Positions 1-15,000 are shown, counted from the stretch's first letter. The stretch is 64,000 nt of DNA from Antedon bifida (GCA_963402885.1 OY727100.1:19191665-19255664), one strand, 5' to 3'. Notes: generated from the letters alone by a model not told the origin. Translations and numbers: made by a program.

Positions 1-118
1 ATTGAAAAGTGACCAAATTTCAAATGTCAGCCCAATTCAGACAAACTTTTCTCGAAACTAATGATTATTAAATTAAGAACAAAAAGTAAAAGGAACTTAC
101 TCTTTTCAATGCAATACC

Positions 119-470
119 TTGCACAGTTCTGTCTATACTACATCAAAATTGCACAGAATAGCGACAGAATTCAAAAACGTCTCTGTTCACACTGTCAGCA
201 CAGTTCTGTCTATACTATAACAAAATAGCACAGAATAGCAACAGAATTAAAAAACTACATCAAAATAGCACAGAATAGCGACAGAATCCAAAAACCTCTG
301 TTTCCCCTGTCAGCGCAGTTCTATCTATACTACATAAAAATAGCACAGAATAGCGACAGAATTCAAAAACCTCTCTGTTTCCCCTGTCAGCACAGTTTTG
401 TCTATACTACAACAGAATAGCACAGAATTAAAAAACCCCTCTGCTCACACTGTCAGCGCACAATAACTTC
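119..470 (+). repeat. Minisatellite, unit about 77 bp, 4-5 imperfect copies
   Basis: Each unit runs through cacagttctgtctatact, a spacer with agcacagaatagcgacagaa, an A-run, cctctctgttyccctgtcag, and then starts again. Units begin near 122, 199, 302 and 389. A shortened unit lacking the first third lies near 252. Copies differ by small substitutions and deletions, so the array is not very recent. Confidence 0.85.
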
Positions 471-939
471 AATGCAATCAATGTCTAATTAACTTGTTAA
501 CTAAACTGAAACTCAATCTTAGGTTTTCTAATTCATTCAAAATTGTTGTGTAAATGATATCTTCTTAAATTAAAGTACATACAATGTCATCCTTTTTCAG
601 ACCAACAATCGAGTCATTATGCAATGCTAGTAATTCTAAATATAGTCTTAATAATAAAGAGAATTGTCAAAAATGTAATATCGTCGATATATCGGCCATA
701 TATTATTAATATTTACTCATTCTCTTTTATTGAAATAAAAATGTTTACCAATTAATTTGTTTCTTACCAAATTACACAATAACCAAGACTTGAATAAGAA
801 ACATGGGTCGATCCATTGAGTGGAGAGTTAATAAGAAATTTATGAAGTTCTTCATTGTCCATCCTTAATTGTGCTGTCATTCTAAAATATCATGTTATTA
901 TTTGGCATCACGATTGTAATTTTAGATTGTTTTAGATCT

Positions 940-1170
940 AATTTAGTAGGGCAGGAGGCGCCTGAGTCCGGGATGACCGAGACACAACTGGTGCTGACCG
1001 GGGTTCAATTAGACCGATCCGTGGTTAGCGACGAAGGCGCATCCCCTTACTTCGGTTTGGGTTTTTTTTGGCATGGTTGGAATTCCCTTTTTTTCGTATT
1101 AGTTTATGTACAGCGCTTAGAGGTTTCACAACATTAGGCGCTATATAAATCCAGGATATTATTATTAATT
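940..1170 (+). mobile_element. GC-rich segment ending in an L2/CR1-type LINE or SINE tail
   Basis: The composition rises sharply over 945-1060 relative to AT-rich flanks. The segment ends with the conserved tail tacagcgcttagagg, then ggcgctatataaat, followed by an ATT-rich run. The same tail occurs at 3373-3428, 51085-51120 and 63541-63600. A 72-nt stretch containing ggggttcaatt could be a degenerate pol III B box, but no A box is convincing. Best read as a non-LTR-derived relic of unknown body. Confidence 0.5.
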
Positions 1171-2215
1171 TATTCTTTATATATACAGTACAGTCAACTT
1201 TCTAATACCGGATACCTTGGGCTGGTCTAATATGTTTAGTACTTGTATTCCAAATGTGCTTTTAATGGTACAAAGAATATGGGAACTTTCGAACCTCAAG
1301 AAAGTCTGTTTTTTTTTTAGTGTTTCCGATTTTCAGAGAATCCTATATTGAGAATACCATACATAATATTGTTGAAAATTGTTAAAATTGTATTTTTATA
1401 TTTGCTCAGCCCAGGTTAGAACAATCATAAGTTGATTTGAGCCTCCATGGTTAAAAAAGTTGAATTAAATTGATATTATTTTAATATCTTTTTATTTCTA
1501 CTTATTTTTAGTATATTTTTTGATAATGGATTAGTTTTAGCAAGATTGACAAGGTAAAACACAGTACTTGGGTGTAATATGTTATGCTATAATAGTTAAC
1601 AAATATTACAAAATACTAAATCGTTTTTTAGTTATGACTTTTATTTATTTCAATGTAAATATATATATATAGGAAGATTTCATCAGAAAAATAGAATTTA
1701 AAAATCAAACATATAATACTAATACACTAAATTAATTATTGCTTATACTTATAAGTACTGTGGTAAGTATCGGATAAAACGTTCTTTGAAAAATGTATAG
1801 AAAACAAAAAAACACAATTAGGTGAGGATGGAACATAAAACGGTTATTGAAAGAAGTATACAAACGGAGAAACAATTATGAAGGGGACAAACAGCCACAC
1901 TGACAGGGCCGGGAAGATTGGCTGACAACAAATGCATTAAATTATTAATAATCATTAATGTAATTATTTAAGGGAGGTGTTTATTTTTATGAGTGTAATA
2001 TGGTAACATGTATAATCAAATTAATCTCCCCTAGATATGAAAAAATACAACACAATTAAAATCAAAAGTAAACAAATTTATCAAACCTTGGTAAATTATA
2101 AATCTTGAATTCATTCTACTACAAATTTAAATATGTTGTAATACAGTATTGTTTGAGAAAAAGAAAAGATTTATTTGACCATTTAGTCCAAAAAATGTTC
2201 TAAAGTTGGTGTTTA

Positions 2216-2318
2216 TTAGTCGTGTGCAACGCGACTCTACAGCTCACTATGTCGGTCGGTTGGTCAGTAAACACTAATTCAAATTTGAGCATGTGACTGC
2301 AACCATGTATATGGCCTT
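2216..2318 (-). mobile_element. MITE-B copy (GACC-microsatellite-bearing element)
   Basis: Reverse-orientation copy of the element best seen at 56281-56384. It carries the paired subterminal arms agtcgcgtgc / gcacgcgact, here slightly mutated, around a short gtcggtcggttggtc tetranucleotide run, and ends in the catgtatatggcctt terminus. Confidence 0.75.
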
Positions 2319-2938
2319 GTTCAAATAAATATGGTAAATGTAATGATAATAATATACACCTAGTGATATACTGGAAATCTATTAATTCATTTATAGACAG
2401 TGAAAATTAGGAAACCTGTGAAAATGAGAAAAAAGCACCCAATCAAGATTTGAACCAGAAATATTAAAATCTTATAGAAATAATTAAAATCTGCAGTTAA
2501 AAGATTAACATATAGGATATAAACAGAGAGTTGTTTTAGAGCCTTCAAATGGCTCTGGGATAAAAGAGAAAGAAAATGTTTGAAATTTGAATTAATCTAA
2601 AAAAAAATTCTATATAAACACATACCACTGTATTGCACATGAAATTTAAACATTAATTACACAAACTGGACATTTAAAATAATTATCTAAACAAATTAAT
2701 AATAAGTTGCTTTAAATATAATTTTTTTAAATATTAAATATTATTAAAGGTGAAAGTAATTATTATTATAAATGGAAGATATAATGTCTTTGTAATAATT
2801 AAAACAACAAAATAAATAAAAAATGTATTTTTAGATACTGACAATTTGAGTTAAAATATGAAGTAATATAATGCACTGGAAGACACAGTTTTAGCCTCAA
2901 ATATCATTAGATGATAGTTAGAAAAGTTGTCCAATTAA

Positions 2939-2944
2939 TTTATT
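2939..2944 (-). promoter_or_regulatory. Putative poly(A) signal AATAAA of the SEL1L3-like gene
   Basis: AATAAA on the minus strand, about 136 nt beyond the TGA stop of the 23-exon gene. The position is right for a short 3' UTR. Other AT-rich hexamers are nearby, so the choice is tentative. Confidence 0.45.
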
Positions 2945-3079
2945 AATAATGTCCAATGGTCAGTCTCCAAAACTTGTTAGATGATAGTTAGAAGAGTGTC
3001 CTTCCAAACATTGGTAAAAAATAAATTACTATCAAAATGTCCAATCGAAATCAAGAACAATGATGACATGATTTTAACA

Positions 3080-6000
3080 TCAAACAGTTTCAACAATTTG
3101 CTCACGGTTTTTTAAATGATGTCCGATTGATAGTAAAGTAACCATGAAAACAGCAGTTATGCCCAGTGCACTTGATAACTACAGGAAAAAAAAAGTGTGT
3201 TTTTACATTTGTTGTGCGCCACTGGGTAAAGAGTTATTTGAATAGAGTGAGTAATTGCAAACTAATTATCCAAAAATGTGCTGTGCCCATATATGGTAAG
3301 GTCAAAGGTTGATTACTAGCTGCATTATGAGAGTATGTTTCCATACGTGTTTGATCCATAAATGGTAATAATTTATGTACAGTGTTTTACAGCATTAGGT
3401 GCTTTATGAATCCAGTATATTATTATTATATAACTTTAATATTAGGGCACATCACACTTTTTTTGATAGTCTAGACAGAGCTGAGGGTCGTCAAAAAGGA
3501 CTTACCTTCATGATGGTTTTGAATCTGTTGTATGTATCTAAAAATTGTATTCTGAGTAAGGCTAGGCCACAAGGTAAGTAAGATTCATCTCGGCCACTAT
3601 CTCTGCACCTACATTCAGTCAGAAATGGAGAAACATTAAAAATGACACTTATTTGCCATTTGAATATTAGCTCAGCATTGGCAAATTGCACACAATATCT
3701 GGGTATGGGTGTCAGAAAGCATTTTAAAGTATGGACAAAAAATCTTTTGGGATTTTAAGGAAAAGATAGCAGTCTGGGCTTTGAAGAAGAGTTACCTATG
3801 CCAGAAATGTGTCATTATAATAAGAGACAATGACCTAGCAGCAGTCAAGGCACTTCTTGACCAACTGGTAGTAGAACAAGTCTTCTCGGATAAGAAATTT
3901 AACTTGGAGAATCATCGTATATATCTGGCTTGTGTGCACATTAAAGAACCCAGTGCATGTTTCGGAAGAGTAGAGGTCTACCCCAGTACAAGCCAAATAT
4001 AATAAAATAATCATAACAAAATGCATGGGTTTCCTTTATAATATAGTATAGTAATGTACAGTTAAATAAATGTCTTACCTCTGATACAGATTCACAAGTA
4101 TACCCGTTTTGTTACCAGATGGAATGTTTATTTTTAAGTTGGTCAAAGTACTTTGGTTAATATTTACACCTTCCTCAACTAGGTAAGCTAAATTGAACAA
4201 AGCCTACAGAATGAAAAAAGGCAGCATAGGTTATTGCAAAATGACACTTCACTAAAATTGAATAATCTTTAACCTAAGTTAGGTTTGCGGTACACCATGT
4301 ATTTTAAAAAGGAAATAAATTATTGTTGAGAATACCTTGGTTGTTATGCTACCATTGTACCGAAAACCTAACAGTGCTTATTCACCATGCAAATCTTTAA
4401 TTATTGTAATTTTAAACCAGCAAGTATGACCTTAGGCTATCCTACCTGTGGTTCATTTGCGGAGGCTGCTCTGGAATACATCTCCACAGCTGCTGGAATG
4501 TCTTGTTGGCCTAAGCACCCATAGTAATGATAATCACCCATCTTGATTTGAGCTTATAATGAAGAGAAATAATACATATATTTAACTAAACTGGAAATTA
4601 GAAATTGGTATGCTTAAAAAATAACTAATGTTTTCTTATTTTTTAATGATTATAACATTGCAAAACTCACATTCTGGGTAAGGGTTTTCTCCAATGCTTG
4701 ATAAATTATAATATTTCCATGTACACTCATTTTTAATAAAACTGCTAGCAAGACCATCCTAAAAAGTGTTAAAATGAAATTAAACTCCATGTTAATCCTG
4801 ACTAGAGCAAATAGTAAAGACTTTCTGGAAATCAGTTTTGGCCAGTCAGTGTCTCTTAAACAACTGGAGTAAAACTGTGAAATTAGTCTGGAGCCTATAC
4901 TTGAAAATTTAAATTTGGAAACTCGAGCAAAATCAGAGTTTGCCAGGAAAAGAGTAGAACAAAAAAACTGCACCTTCAAACTAGTTTACTGAAGTTTGTT
5001 CAGCGAATCACATAACAGCTTTGTAGGCAAGTGATCCTGCAGATGGATTTAACTGTAGACAGGCACCACAGACTTTACAAGCTTGGTAGTACATACTAGA
5101 ATTTAGATAAGTGTCAGTTTTTACTTACAAAGTTCTCTTCACATAGGTAAGCCATATTGTATTGAGCTACCTCTAGGCCTGTTTCAGCTGCCATGATGTA
5201 GTAAACAAATGCTGCAGACCTGCAAAGAAAATGCATTTATTACCTTAATTCCTATGTCAACTGGAAATCTATATTAAAATTGAGCAGTTTGGAAATGTAT
5301 CCGATACAGACATACCAATCACCATCAAAATAACCATCAAGACCTTTTCGTAACACAATTCCAAGTTCAGGATTCAAGAAAGCAATGTAGCGTGCCCATC
5401 TGTGTATACAAAATTAAATAAATTTTAACAAAATTAAATGAGTAAAAATAAAATTGTAAACATTATTGAAATTTCTTGTAACTAAGATATGATTGAAATT
5501 CTGAAGTATCTATGTATGATGTATATGTTGGAAGGACGTTGCAGAAGTCTTCAGTAACAATATAGTCTTTTAATAGCAAAGCAGATTTATCATACAAAAT
5601 AAGACAAGATTATCTTTGATTTCTTCTCTATGACGTTTGCAAAAACTACATTTTCATTGTTGTACAGAATGTCAACCAATGAAATTCTTTAATTTTACAC
5701 ATACACCCAGATGCATGCATACCGTAAGCAGAGTAATCTCACTTTTCCCTATTGTAACTTTATGATGAAGTTAGTAAAAGCCAGTATTACTTACAGCATA
5801 GCATGATAGCTATTTCTCTGCATACTCTCATGGCCTTCATTGAATGTGGTGGCTACTGTGATGGATGACTCAATATGACCAGCTGCTGCTGCTTTTAAAT
5901 GATATTCAAAACCTTTGGCCTATAGGTGAACAAAGTTTAAACGCTACAGTAACCTCTAATAAGGGGACACCTTAATAAGGAGTGTCCCCTGAATAGTAGT

Positions 6001-9000
6001 GTTAATAGTTTATCTCAATCAATCAATCAAAGTAACATATATTTCTCTTATAATTTCATAATAAATAAAAATTAACAGTAAATATGATTAAAATAAGAGG
6101 GGCAACATTCCAAAAAAGCGAAGCTTGTATAAGGCAGCCCATAAAAACTAAAAAAGAAAACAGGAGAAAACAGGACAACACGGGAACCGGAAACAGGACA
6201 AAAACTGTAATGAAGACTTTTAGTTTCAGGGTACTGCTCCCATTACAGTTTGTGTCTCAAAAAGGTTTCTACTGTACATCTATGTAACAAATTAAAGACA
6301 CAAAAAGATTTCATGCTGGAAGATATAGTAGGGAGCTGGTGAATATCCAAATGCAATGTGGCACAATTCAAGGCCTACTAGGCTTACAAAATATTGAAAT
6401 ATTTGTAGGTTGTAAATTGATATATATCTCAATATCTTACTCTGTCAACAGGGTGATCAGGATACATTCCATGTTGATAAAGAAAGCCAAGGTTGTGCGC
6501 TGCATCTTTGTCATTCATAGCATCAGCCATCTCAAAGTATGGGATGGCAATATCAATTTTGCGCTCAATGTTAAGATAATACCAGCCTAGAGCGGTCATA
6601 GCGGGTGAGTGCCCCAAGTCAGCTGCCTTCTTCAGTTGTTCAACTCCCTTTTTTCGGTCTTTCTTCACACCTTGTCCCTACAAGAAACAGATGGTAATAT
6701 AGGTCTACAGAACTTGTTATTCAGTTGAAAATTCATAGAAATTACAATGTCTAAACTCATATTGTTTGAAGGTTTTCAGGGCGAAAAAGTGTGGACGATT
6801 GAAGCATGGAGGTATAACATTTTATACCTCCATGATTGAAGCATATTGATCAAATTGTCGAGAAACTCAACATTTTGTTTCAAAATCACATGTGGTGTAC
6901 TGCAAACTTTTTATCAACATATACATAAACTTTTAAAAATTGTTTTTGATAAATAAAAGAGATAAATATAATATTGATATATTTAACCATGTTTGGTATA
7001 AAATTTATTCAATTTATGAAAAACTTTAATTGGACATATATATATATGTTACAACAAAAATATATATTAAAACTGTTGAAAGTATGTGTTAAGCTTAAAG
7101 TTTTGTTATCAAAATAATGTTTCAGTTCAAATAACTATCTCACCCGCATGAGCACTATTCCATAGTCATATAGAGCTATTGGATTGTCAGGGTGCTCTAG
7201 TGCACCCATTTCATAATAGTGTACAGCAGCCTCCATGTTACGTGGTACACCTTGAGACCCCCAGAATAGCATCCTTGCAACGTTTGACTGGTGGTAGCAG
7301 CGTCCAAAGTAAAATTCATTTAGGATCAATTCATTTTAACAAAAATGTAATGTTGCAACAAATAAAAAAACCCTCAAACCAAAATATAAAAAATTAAATC
7401 ATTCAATGTCTATCAAAGTATAAAATCATTCTGTGTGTGTGGGAGGAAAGGTTATAAGAACGTGTTTGAATTACACGTATATTTAAAAAACAGAAAACAG
7501 GCACATAACGTTACCTTTGTTAATATAATACCATAATTAAACTGAGCAGCCGCATTTAGTGGACTATTCTCGGCATGTAACCTATAATATTGAGCAGCCT
7601 CGGCTACATCACGCTCAATTCCATGTTGTCCCCAGAACAGAATACGAGCTAGCTCACCCTGAGAGGAGGGAAAAGAAAGGGGAAATTGAGGAAAACTCAT
7701 GCTGGGAAAGTGGTTCATGCATATTCAAAAGCTTTTGATTTTTGACTCGAAACATGAGCATTATATTATAGGTGTTCAAAACATACAAGAGTCGCAAAGA
7801 CACATCATTTGCATAATGGAAGAACGCATAATGGAAGAACGCAGCTGGGAGTTTAATTAGGGAGTTTTCGATTCCATGTGTTTCACTCAATAACTCAGCT
7901 ATCAAGTTAGTCATTCTGTGTTTCTAAGTGTGCGAAGAATGACTATTATTATTATGACTCAATTAACAGCTGTGTAGTCGAGTGGGGCATCATGAAAACA
8001 AAGACTGCAGAGAGCAGAGTTTTTAACACAGGAAAAGCTAGATGGACCTAATATTTTGAAAAAGATTTAATAAACAGAAGAAAATAACACCCTAAAATGA
8101 TTGAATTGGAGCGATTCCATGGGAATTTAAAATCAGTGTTAATGAGGATGCAAAATCAAAAGCTTAACAAAAAATGGATTGACTGGGTTGCATAAATACT
8201 CAATAACTAAGGAACATAAAGGTATTAATTTAAATGTTTAACATTAAAATAATCATGATAAAATGTGTACATGCAGAAAGAAAATGGATGCATAAGAGAA
8301 GGTGTTCTTTTTAAAATTTTTAAAATAATGTATTGTTTATTGCAGTAAAATAACCCAATGGGTAAAACAAAAGAAATGAATAAAACATTCATAAAAGTAG
8401 TAAAACCATCATAAAAAAAAACAAAACAGTTATAAAAACATTTCACTATCTTAATTGTTAAAGTTATCAATTATTATTGTTAAAGTTATCAATTATTGTT
8501 ATTAAAATTATTATCATTTAGTGGGCTATCAATATGCGACCACCAACAATCAACCTAGGCCATGTCAATTGATGTAGGACACATGTCGCAGTATCTTTGC
8601 ATGTGCATAATGAATTGACATGATATAGTTTGAAAGCTCCTTAATAATGACATGCGTACACCGAGCTATACCAATCCCAATACCTGAGCATCTGCCATAC
8701 CATGCTTTGCCTGGTACTTAAGCCATAAGAAATAATCACCCTTCTCGCCTGACTGTGTCTTTAGAGCTGCAGTGTCCGTCAACCTTATATGCTCTGTATA
8801 AATCTAGAGAGTTGTGAAGCGAAGAATGTTAATGATATTAGGTTTAGGTTAATATTGTTGTGTTGCTTAAGTATAGAATCAATTGAAAAAAGGGGTCGAT
8901 CAACGAAAACACCTTAATTTTTATTTTAAACCTAATAAACAGGGAATTCTAAAGCTCTGTCTACACTATCAAACTGTATGTGACAACAAAATGTGATGTG

Positions 9001-12000
9001 CCCATATATGGATTTATTTGGGCACATCACACATTTTTGTCAAACTAGTTTGATAGTGTAGACAGAGCTTTAGGGTTGACAGAAAGAGTAGTTGGTATAG
9101 TGAGAAAAAGATTTTATCATTTAGAATATCAGGAAGAAAACATACAATATCTCTGGTATCAAAGGATTTGGGACTAGTTAAATTAAATTGGGCCGATAAG
9201 TCGATAAATGTTTAAATAAAAAAATATATAAAACTCACCGAACCAGAATCATGCTTTTCCCGATCTGCACTAGTTTCCTTGGCAACCAATTTATAATAAT
9301 CTATAGGTTATTTTGAAAAAAAGGCCAATTTCATTAACAGCTTCTCTACTTTTTAATTTACATTTTGTTTTATCTATTGTTAAAAATTTAGGTAAATAGT
9401 GGGTAAAGAAGTCTAAAGTTAAGACAATCAATCTCCGTGACGGCGGAGAAAATTTATACAGAAATTCAGTTTGCTTCTGTTTAATCCCGTCACAGGTTTT
9501 TGTTATGTTTTGTTTCTGTCTTGACGAAAAATAAATGAAATGAAAAAAAAATGAATGTTGTAATATTTCCACTTACAGAATGCATAATCATAGTCTAGCG
9601 GTAATCCATGCTGCCCAAGGGAATGCTGGGAACCCAGAGCCATTGCTGAAAGTCGACCTTTGCCCTGTGCACCAGCAAGTTCAAGGATCAATGACTGAAA
9701 AATAACCACATAAAATATATTATTAGGAGAAAGAATACAACTAAACAATTATTATTTTAATATTTATCCCATAACTGTCAAATTAATAAATACAAAAAAA
9801 GTCTGAACAGACATAATGCTGAATGCTTCTGCGGGCACAGTAATGTTTATTTTGTAATCACCTTAGTTACATCAACTCTTGCTCCAAGTCCTTCAGAGTA
9901 CATAATAGCCACCATATGAGTTGCTCTATGGTATCCATAGCAACTGGCCTGTTCCAATGGATGGACCATCACAGAGATATCTCTCAAGTGTACTGTCTGT
10001 AAAAGATAAGAATAATGGCATGATTGATTATTAAGTTTGATATCCTACAAAACGATAAAGTTAGATTAAGTGACTATCTAGATCAGGTTGATTTCCACTG
10101 AAGTCTAAACTGCATTATTTATAATGGTATCTGAAGTATTTCTAGGCTCTTTTTAATTGGTGGCTGACAGAAGTCTTGTATTTAGAAAAGTCCCATTAAA
10201 CTTACCAGTACTTTTGTAGCCTGCTCAAACAATTTTCTTCCAATTTCTGTTTTGTCATACAGCAAGTCATAGTCACATGTTCGCTGGTCTATTTGATCAC
10301 ATGGCTTGTCCAAAACAAAACGCTTCAGAATTCCACTAACAATCTTGTATTTGGGATTTGGCTTGTACGCCCAAACTTTACAATATGGCTGAACTGGCTC
10401 TTTTATACTTAAACTGTATTCATAGCGATGTGAAGATTCTATAATAATAATAATGTGCAAATACAATTTACAGTGTAGAACCAAACAGATACATACATAC
10501 GTGATAACCAGCAATGGTGTTTGTACGTCAAAGATACAGAATAATTAAAGGTTTAGGTGGTGGCGCTTGGCAGAGAAAGAATTGGAACCAGGTTGTTTTG
10601 ATACCTATTGATATTAGTTTCATTCAACACAAAAAAAGATACCTGCCCACACTAGGTAGCAACCTGACAGTACATGACAAACATAAAAATGCTCTACAGA
10701 AACAAGTCTCATAAACTTTGTGAGTGGTGTTGTACAGAAATTCTTTTCAATATCTGCAGTAAATGATTGAATAGTTTGCCATATCATATAGTAAATGCAT
10801 CCTCTATCAATAATTTAACTGGAAAACCCACAACCTAAAGTTTGAGCCATATAACCAAGATGTTCAAAGAGGGACTCACAAACCTTAAAAGGTTTATAGT
10901 CTAAAGGTCAAGGTAAATCAAGGTAAAAACTCACTCTGTTTAATGTAATACTGCATCATGTGTTGATAATTACTGACTAAAGAGTTCATCTTCTTTTTGA
11001 ATCGTTGACATTTTTCAACTTGTACCTGGATGCCATTCATCAGCTCATCCTCTTCTACAAACTTAATCTATAATCAATTTCAATACAATGTTTTATGATC
11101 ATTTCAACATGTATAGTCATTTATAATCATGTATGCCTAGTATATGGTAAATTTATTCTTAATCAATAATGATCTATTTGACAAAAATGCCAGCAACCTT
11201 TTTTCACACCCAAAAAAGTACATTAGAACCTCTATAAACGAGGACACTTTTATTGTACAAACCAAGTGTCTCTTAATATGGATGTTCCCTGAATAGGGAT
11301 TGGCCATAGTGATAAAACATAAAATTGTGCCTCTACTTTACAGTTATTTTTATGCACAAAAGAGTCAAATTCATGTTCTACCACAGTGATACTTGCACTG
11401 TAGGCTACCACAGTGATACTTGTACTGTAGGCTACAGTACTGCTTTTTCACTTCAAATTGCCATTCACATAGGATACACATTAACTCTTTAAGGGCAATA
11501 TTAATTTTACTTAAAATAAACATAATAATACTTTTTCAGCTTCTAATGCTCTCAATCGCCAAAGCTTTACATGTGCTGCGTAACCCTCGAATGAGACGAC
11601 CGGTTTGCTGCCCCCAATGTGGATGAATGCATCTTGATCATCATATAGTAACCTTCTTGGAAATGATGCACTTGATTTTGAAACATTTTCAAAATTCTGA
11701 CCATAGTTAAACGTCAGTGACCACTAAAATAAAAGAATAATTGTGAGTTTGTGTTAGTTTGTATGGAAGGCAGTATCAAAACAGTCTATGAAATAGTATA
11801 CTAGGCTACAACAACGACATTCATGGTAAAGTGAAAACACATGTATTTTTTAATTTATTTAATTATGTTGTACATTTGTATTTTATTTTGGCATACCAAA
11901 CTTCTGTAACTTTCAAAATTTTGTAATAGTATTCAATTAAAAAACAAACCTTTCTTTTGTCCTGTACATAAACAATTCTAACCCATTGACCAACTGGTAT

Positions 12001-15000
12001 CTTTGCTATCGTCAACATGCTGTGAGCTTGACCATTTTCCATAACTCCTTGAACATGAACCTGGCCTGCAAGCAACAAACATTGAGATACATTGACAATA
12101 ATAACACACACAAGCATTGGCGTAATGCAGGGGGAAAAGGCCCTTGGTTTAGCACTCCTACGGGGCCTTCCGAAGGAGCTTCTTAGGGACTGCTCACGTT
12201 GGGGCTTCTTAACTCTTGAGCGCCTGGGTTAACAAGAAATTGCTTATAGCACTGCTGTGAAGTCGGTGACAGAGTTTATAGTATAAAAATACTATAATAC
12301 AGTACTATATAAAGTGGTATAAACATACATAATGATAATAATGGAAGGATACTATAAATCAGTTTAAACATGGTGCTGGATATTAAGATAACAAAACAAT
12401 ACCTTCACTGTTGACAAAGATTAAGGGTGTGACGTAGGCATTTGTGTAGTGCGTCTTTCTGTGCATGATGCTGCAGAGGCTGTGTTTACAATGATTCAGC
12501 ATGTATATGTACATGACGAATGTAAATCTAATAAAAATACAAAGATACAAGTTTCCTTCTGCAGTAGAAATTATCAAATCATAGCATTATACTACTCATT
12601 ATATTTTTCCATAAATAAAAAAGAAAAGAAAAAAAGATGCTGAATATCTTGCAATTACGTAGAAAAATTAGTCTGATTCCGCTTTGTACGTAAAGGAGTT
12701 TCAGAAAATTACTGGCACCACATATCTTGATACATAATTGAATTTATGAATTACTGTATGCCAAAAATTAAGTGTCTCCAATTTAAATCCACTTAATTTA
12801 AGTTTATTTATCAAACTGAAAACATAAAGTAGTTACAGTCTTGTTCTAATTCTGAACACAAGTGTGTTGATTAATATTATCACAAGTAGATATAATTTTG
12901 CAGATAAATAATTTGTTAATGTGTAGGATATAGGGAGTCTCACCTTGTAAAAATGAAATATCTGTTGACTTTAGCATACTCTATGGTTTGGCATCGTTTA
13001 AACCATAGAGTATGCTACAATGTTAATATATCCTAGGCGTTATTTAAAATAGTGTGGTATATGCCACATACGCATTGTAGACAATTTGTGCATGTAGTTA
13101 AATCAAAAGTGGAATCGTAGTAGAGCTTAATGGTAAATTTCAAAACAATTGGGAGAAATTACACCTTTAGCGGGCAACAGGAAATCACTCAAACTATCTG
13201 GCTAAAAGTGAGTAGCAAACGTTGATGCAAAATTACAAACCAAAGCTTTACTTTCCTTTCAGACTATACTGTAGAAAATTCAGGAAGCAATCACAAGATA
13301 TAACCATACTGATTGATCTTCTATCATGTGCAAATATTCGCTACACGTGTACAAGGTGTTGTTGTTGTTCTTTATGAACTCACAACTTACAAATTAATTA
13401 CATTGCATTAAAGCTCTGTCTACACTATCAAACTTTATGTGCCAAAAAAAAGCACTACTATATTTGGTATCACACTATTTTTTGTTAAACTAGTTTGATA
13501 GTGCAGACAGAGCTTAACACTGTCACCTCCTCCCTTTTAAAATATAGTTAAAAATCTTTCCAGTAAACTCTGAAAGCCCATTACCATAAACTTTCTTCGT
13601 TTAATCATATATTTTACCTTGGATTTTTTCTTGAAGACTGAACTTGGTGACGAAGAATGCGATCAGAAAACGAAGGAACATCTTTACTTATACCAGCAAA
13701 CAATCCAGTCAGAGCCAAAGGAAATTGTACCAGGTCTACTATTTCTAAAATAATGAAAGTACAGGGTTCAAGAGATATAAATGCATATAATGAAAATACA
13801 TGCAAGAAAAATTCATACATTCATAATGGTATATTTATTATAAAAATAATCTTCACAGTAAAACTGAATTGCAATTGATTTTTACATAAAATGATAACAT
13901 TTGAAATATATAAAAATATAAATCTAAAACACATAAAAAAGGAGGTGGGGGTAGGGGAGGGGAGCAAAGCCCAAAACAACAGAAAAGAAATAAAAAGCAA
14001 GGCAGGTCTGACACACAAGGGAAATGGATAACAGTGAAACAGTTAGAAATGTATGTTTAAAGATGTAAAGGTTTCCACCAAAAACATGAAAAATGAAGTT
14101 TAATAAAATCAGACTTTGAATAGGCCATTTTGTAATTTTAACAAAGTTAATCACTTTCATAGAAAAAAAAAACCGAAAAAATAATGTTTCACTTATAAAA
14201 TGACAAAATAAACGGTTAAATTCAACCAAAAAACCATTGGCTGGCAGTAAATTTTTTTTTTTAATTTTTTCAGGTAAATATTTTTTTTGGTTAAACTATT
14301 ATGTGACATTAAAATATATTTAACCAAAAAAACCCATTTTTTTTCAGGGAACAATATATCTTTAATTCAGGAGGGTTGGTTAATTATTGATTTGTACACA
14401 TTTTATAGTCAGTTTGAGATGAAAAAAAGCATTTTGTTCTGGTACTATTTCATATTCATGCAACAGATGTCATATGCAGCTTAGGAATATTGATTTTTGT
14501 ACACTATTCAATTGTACAGACAAATATGCTCATAAATTTAAATAATTGCTAATTCAATTCTTGATGAATGTTCAATTTTGTTCAGATACTAATAAACTTT
14601 AATTGTTTTCATTATGTTGTAAAGATAGAACTGTATCATTTAGTATGTGCATATTAATCATTTTCAGATCTAACAATAAATTGATAAAATCCTAAAGCTC
14701 TGTCTACACTATCAAAACTAGTGATATGCTCAAATATGGTAGTGATATGACATCATCATGTCCATAACAGTACTGTACATGGGCACATTACATAAAGTTT
14801 GATACTGTAGACAGAGGTTTATTCTAAAATGAGAAAACTTTTCATTTAAAGTTATCATAACGCACTGGGTTCTTTAAAGTACACATAAGCCATATGAGAC
14901 TTCAATTTTGAAAGTGGTTATCCAAGAAGACGTGTTCATCCACCAGAATCAAATCAATTTCTTTATTCATCTCTTAAAACAACAAAAAGGAGTAAAATTG

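Larger units (their letters stand above)
1..3079. other. Intergenic, 3' side of the SEL1L3-like gene
   Basis: No coding exon is recognisable here. The stretch holds a ~77-bp minisatellite (119-470), a GC-rich segment ending in an L2/CR1-type tail (about 940-1170), one MITE-B copy (2216-2318), and the putative poly(A) signal of the minus-strand gene (2939-2944). A 20-bp motif, ttagatgatagttagaa plus flank, occurs twice at about 2907 and 2977. The rest is AT-rich sequence in which I see nothing. Confidence 0.7.

Noticed and set aside
892-1137. 81-codon frame at the left end
   Set aside because: It runs into a repeat tail shared with three other loci and shows no protein family.
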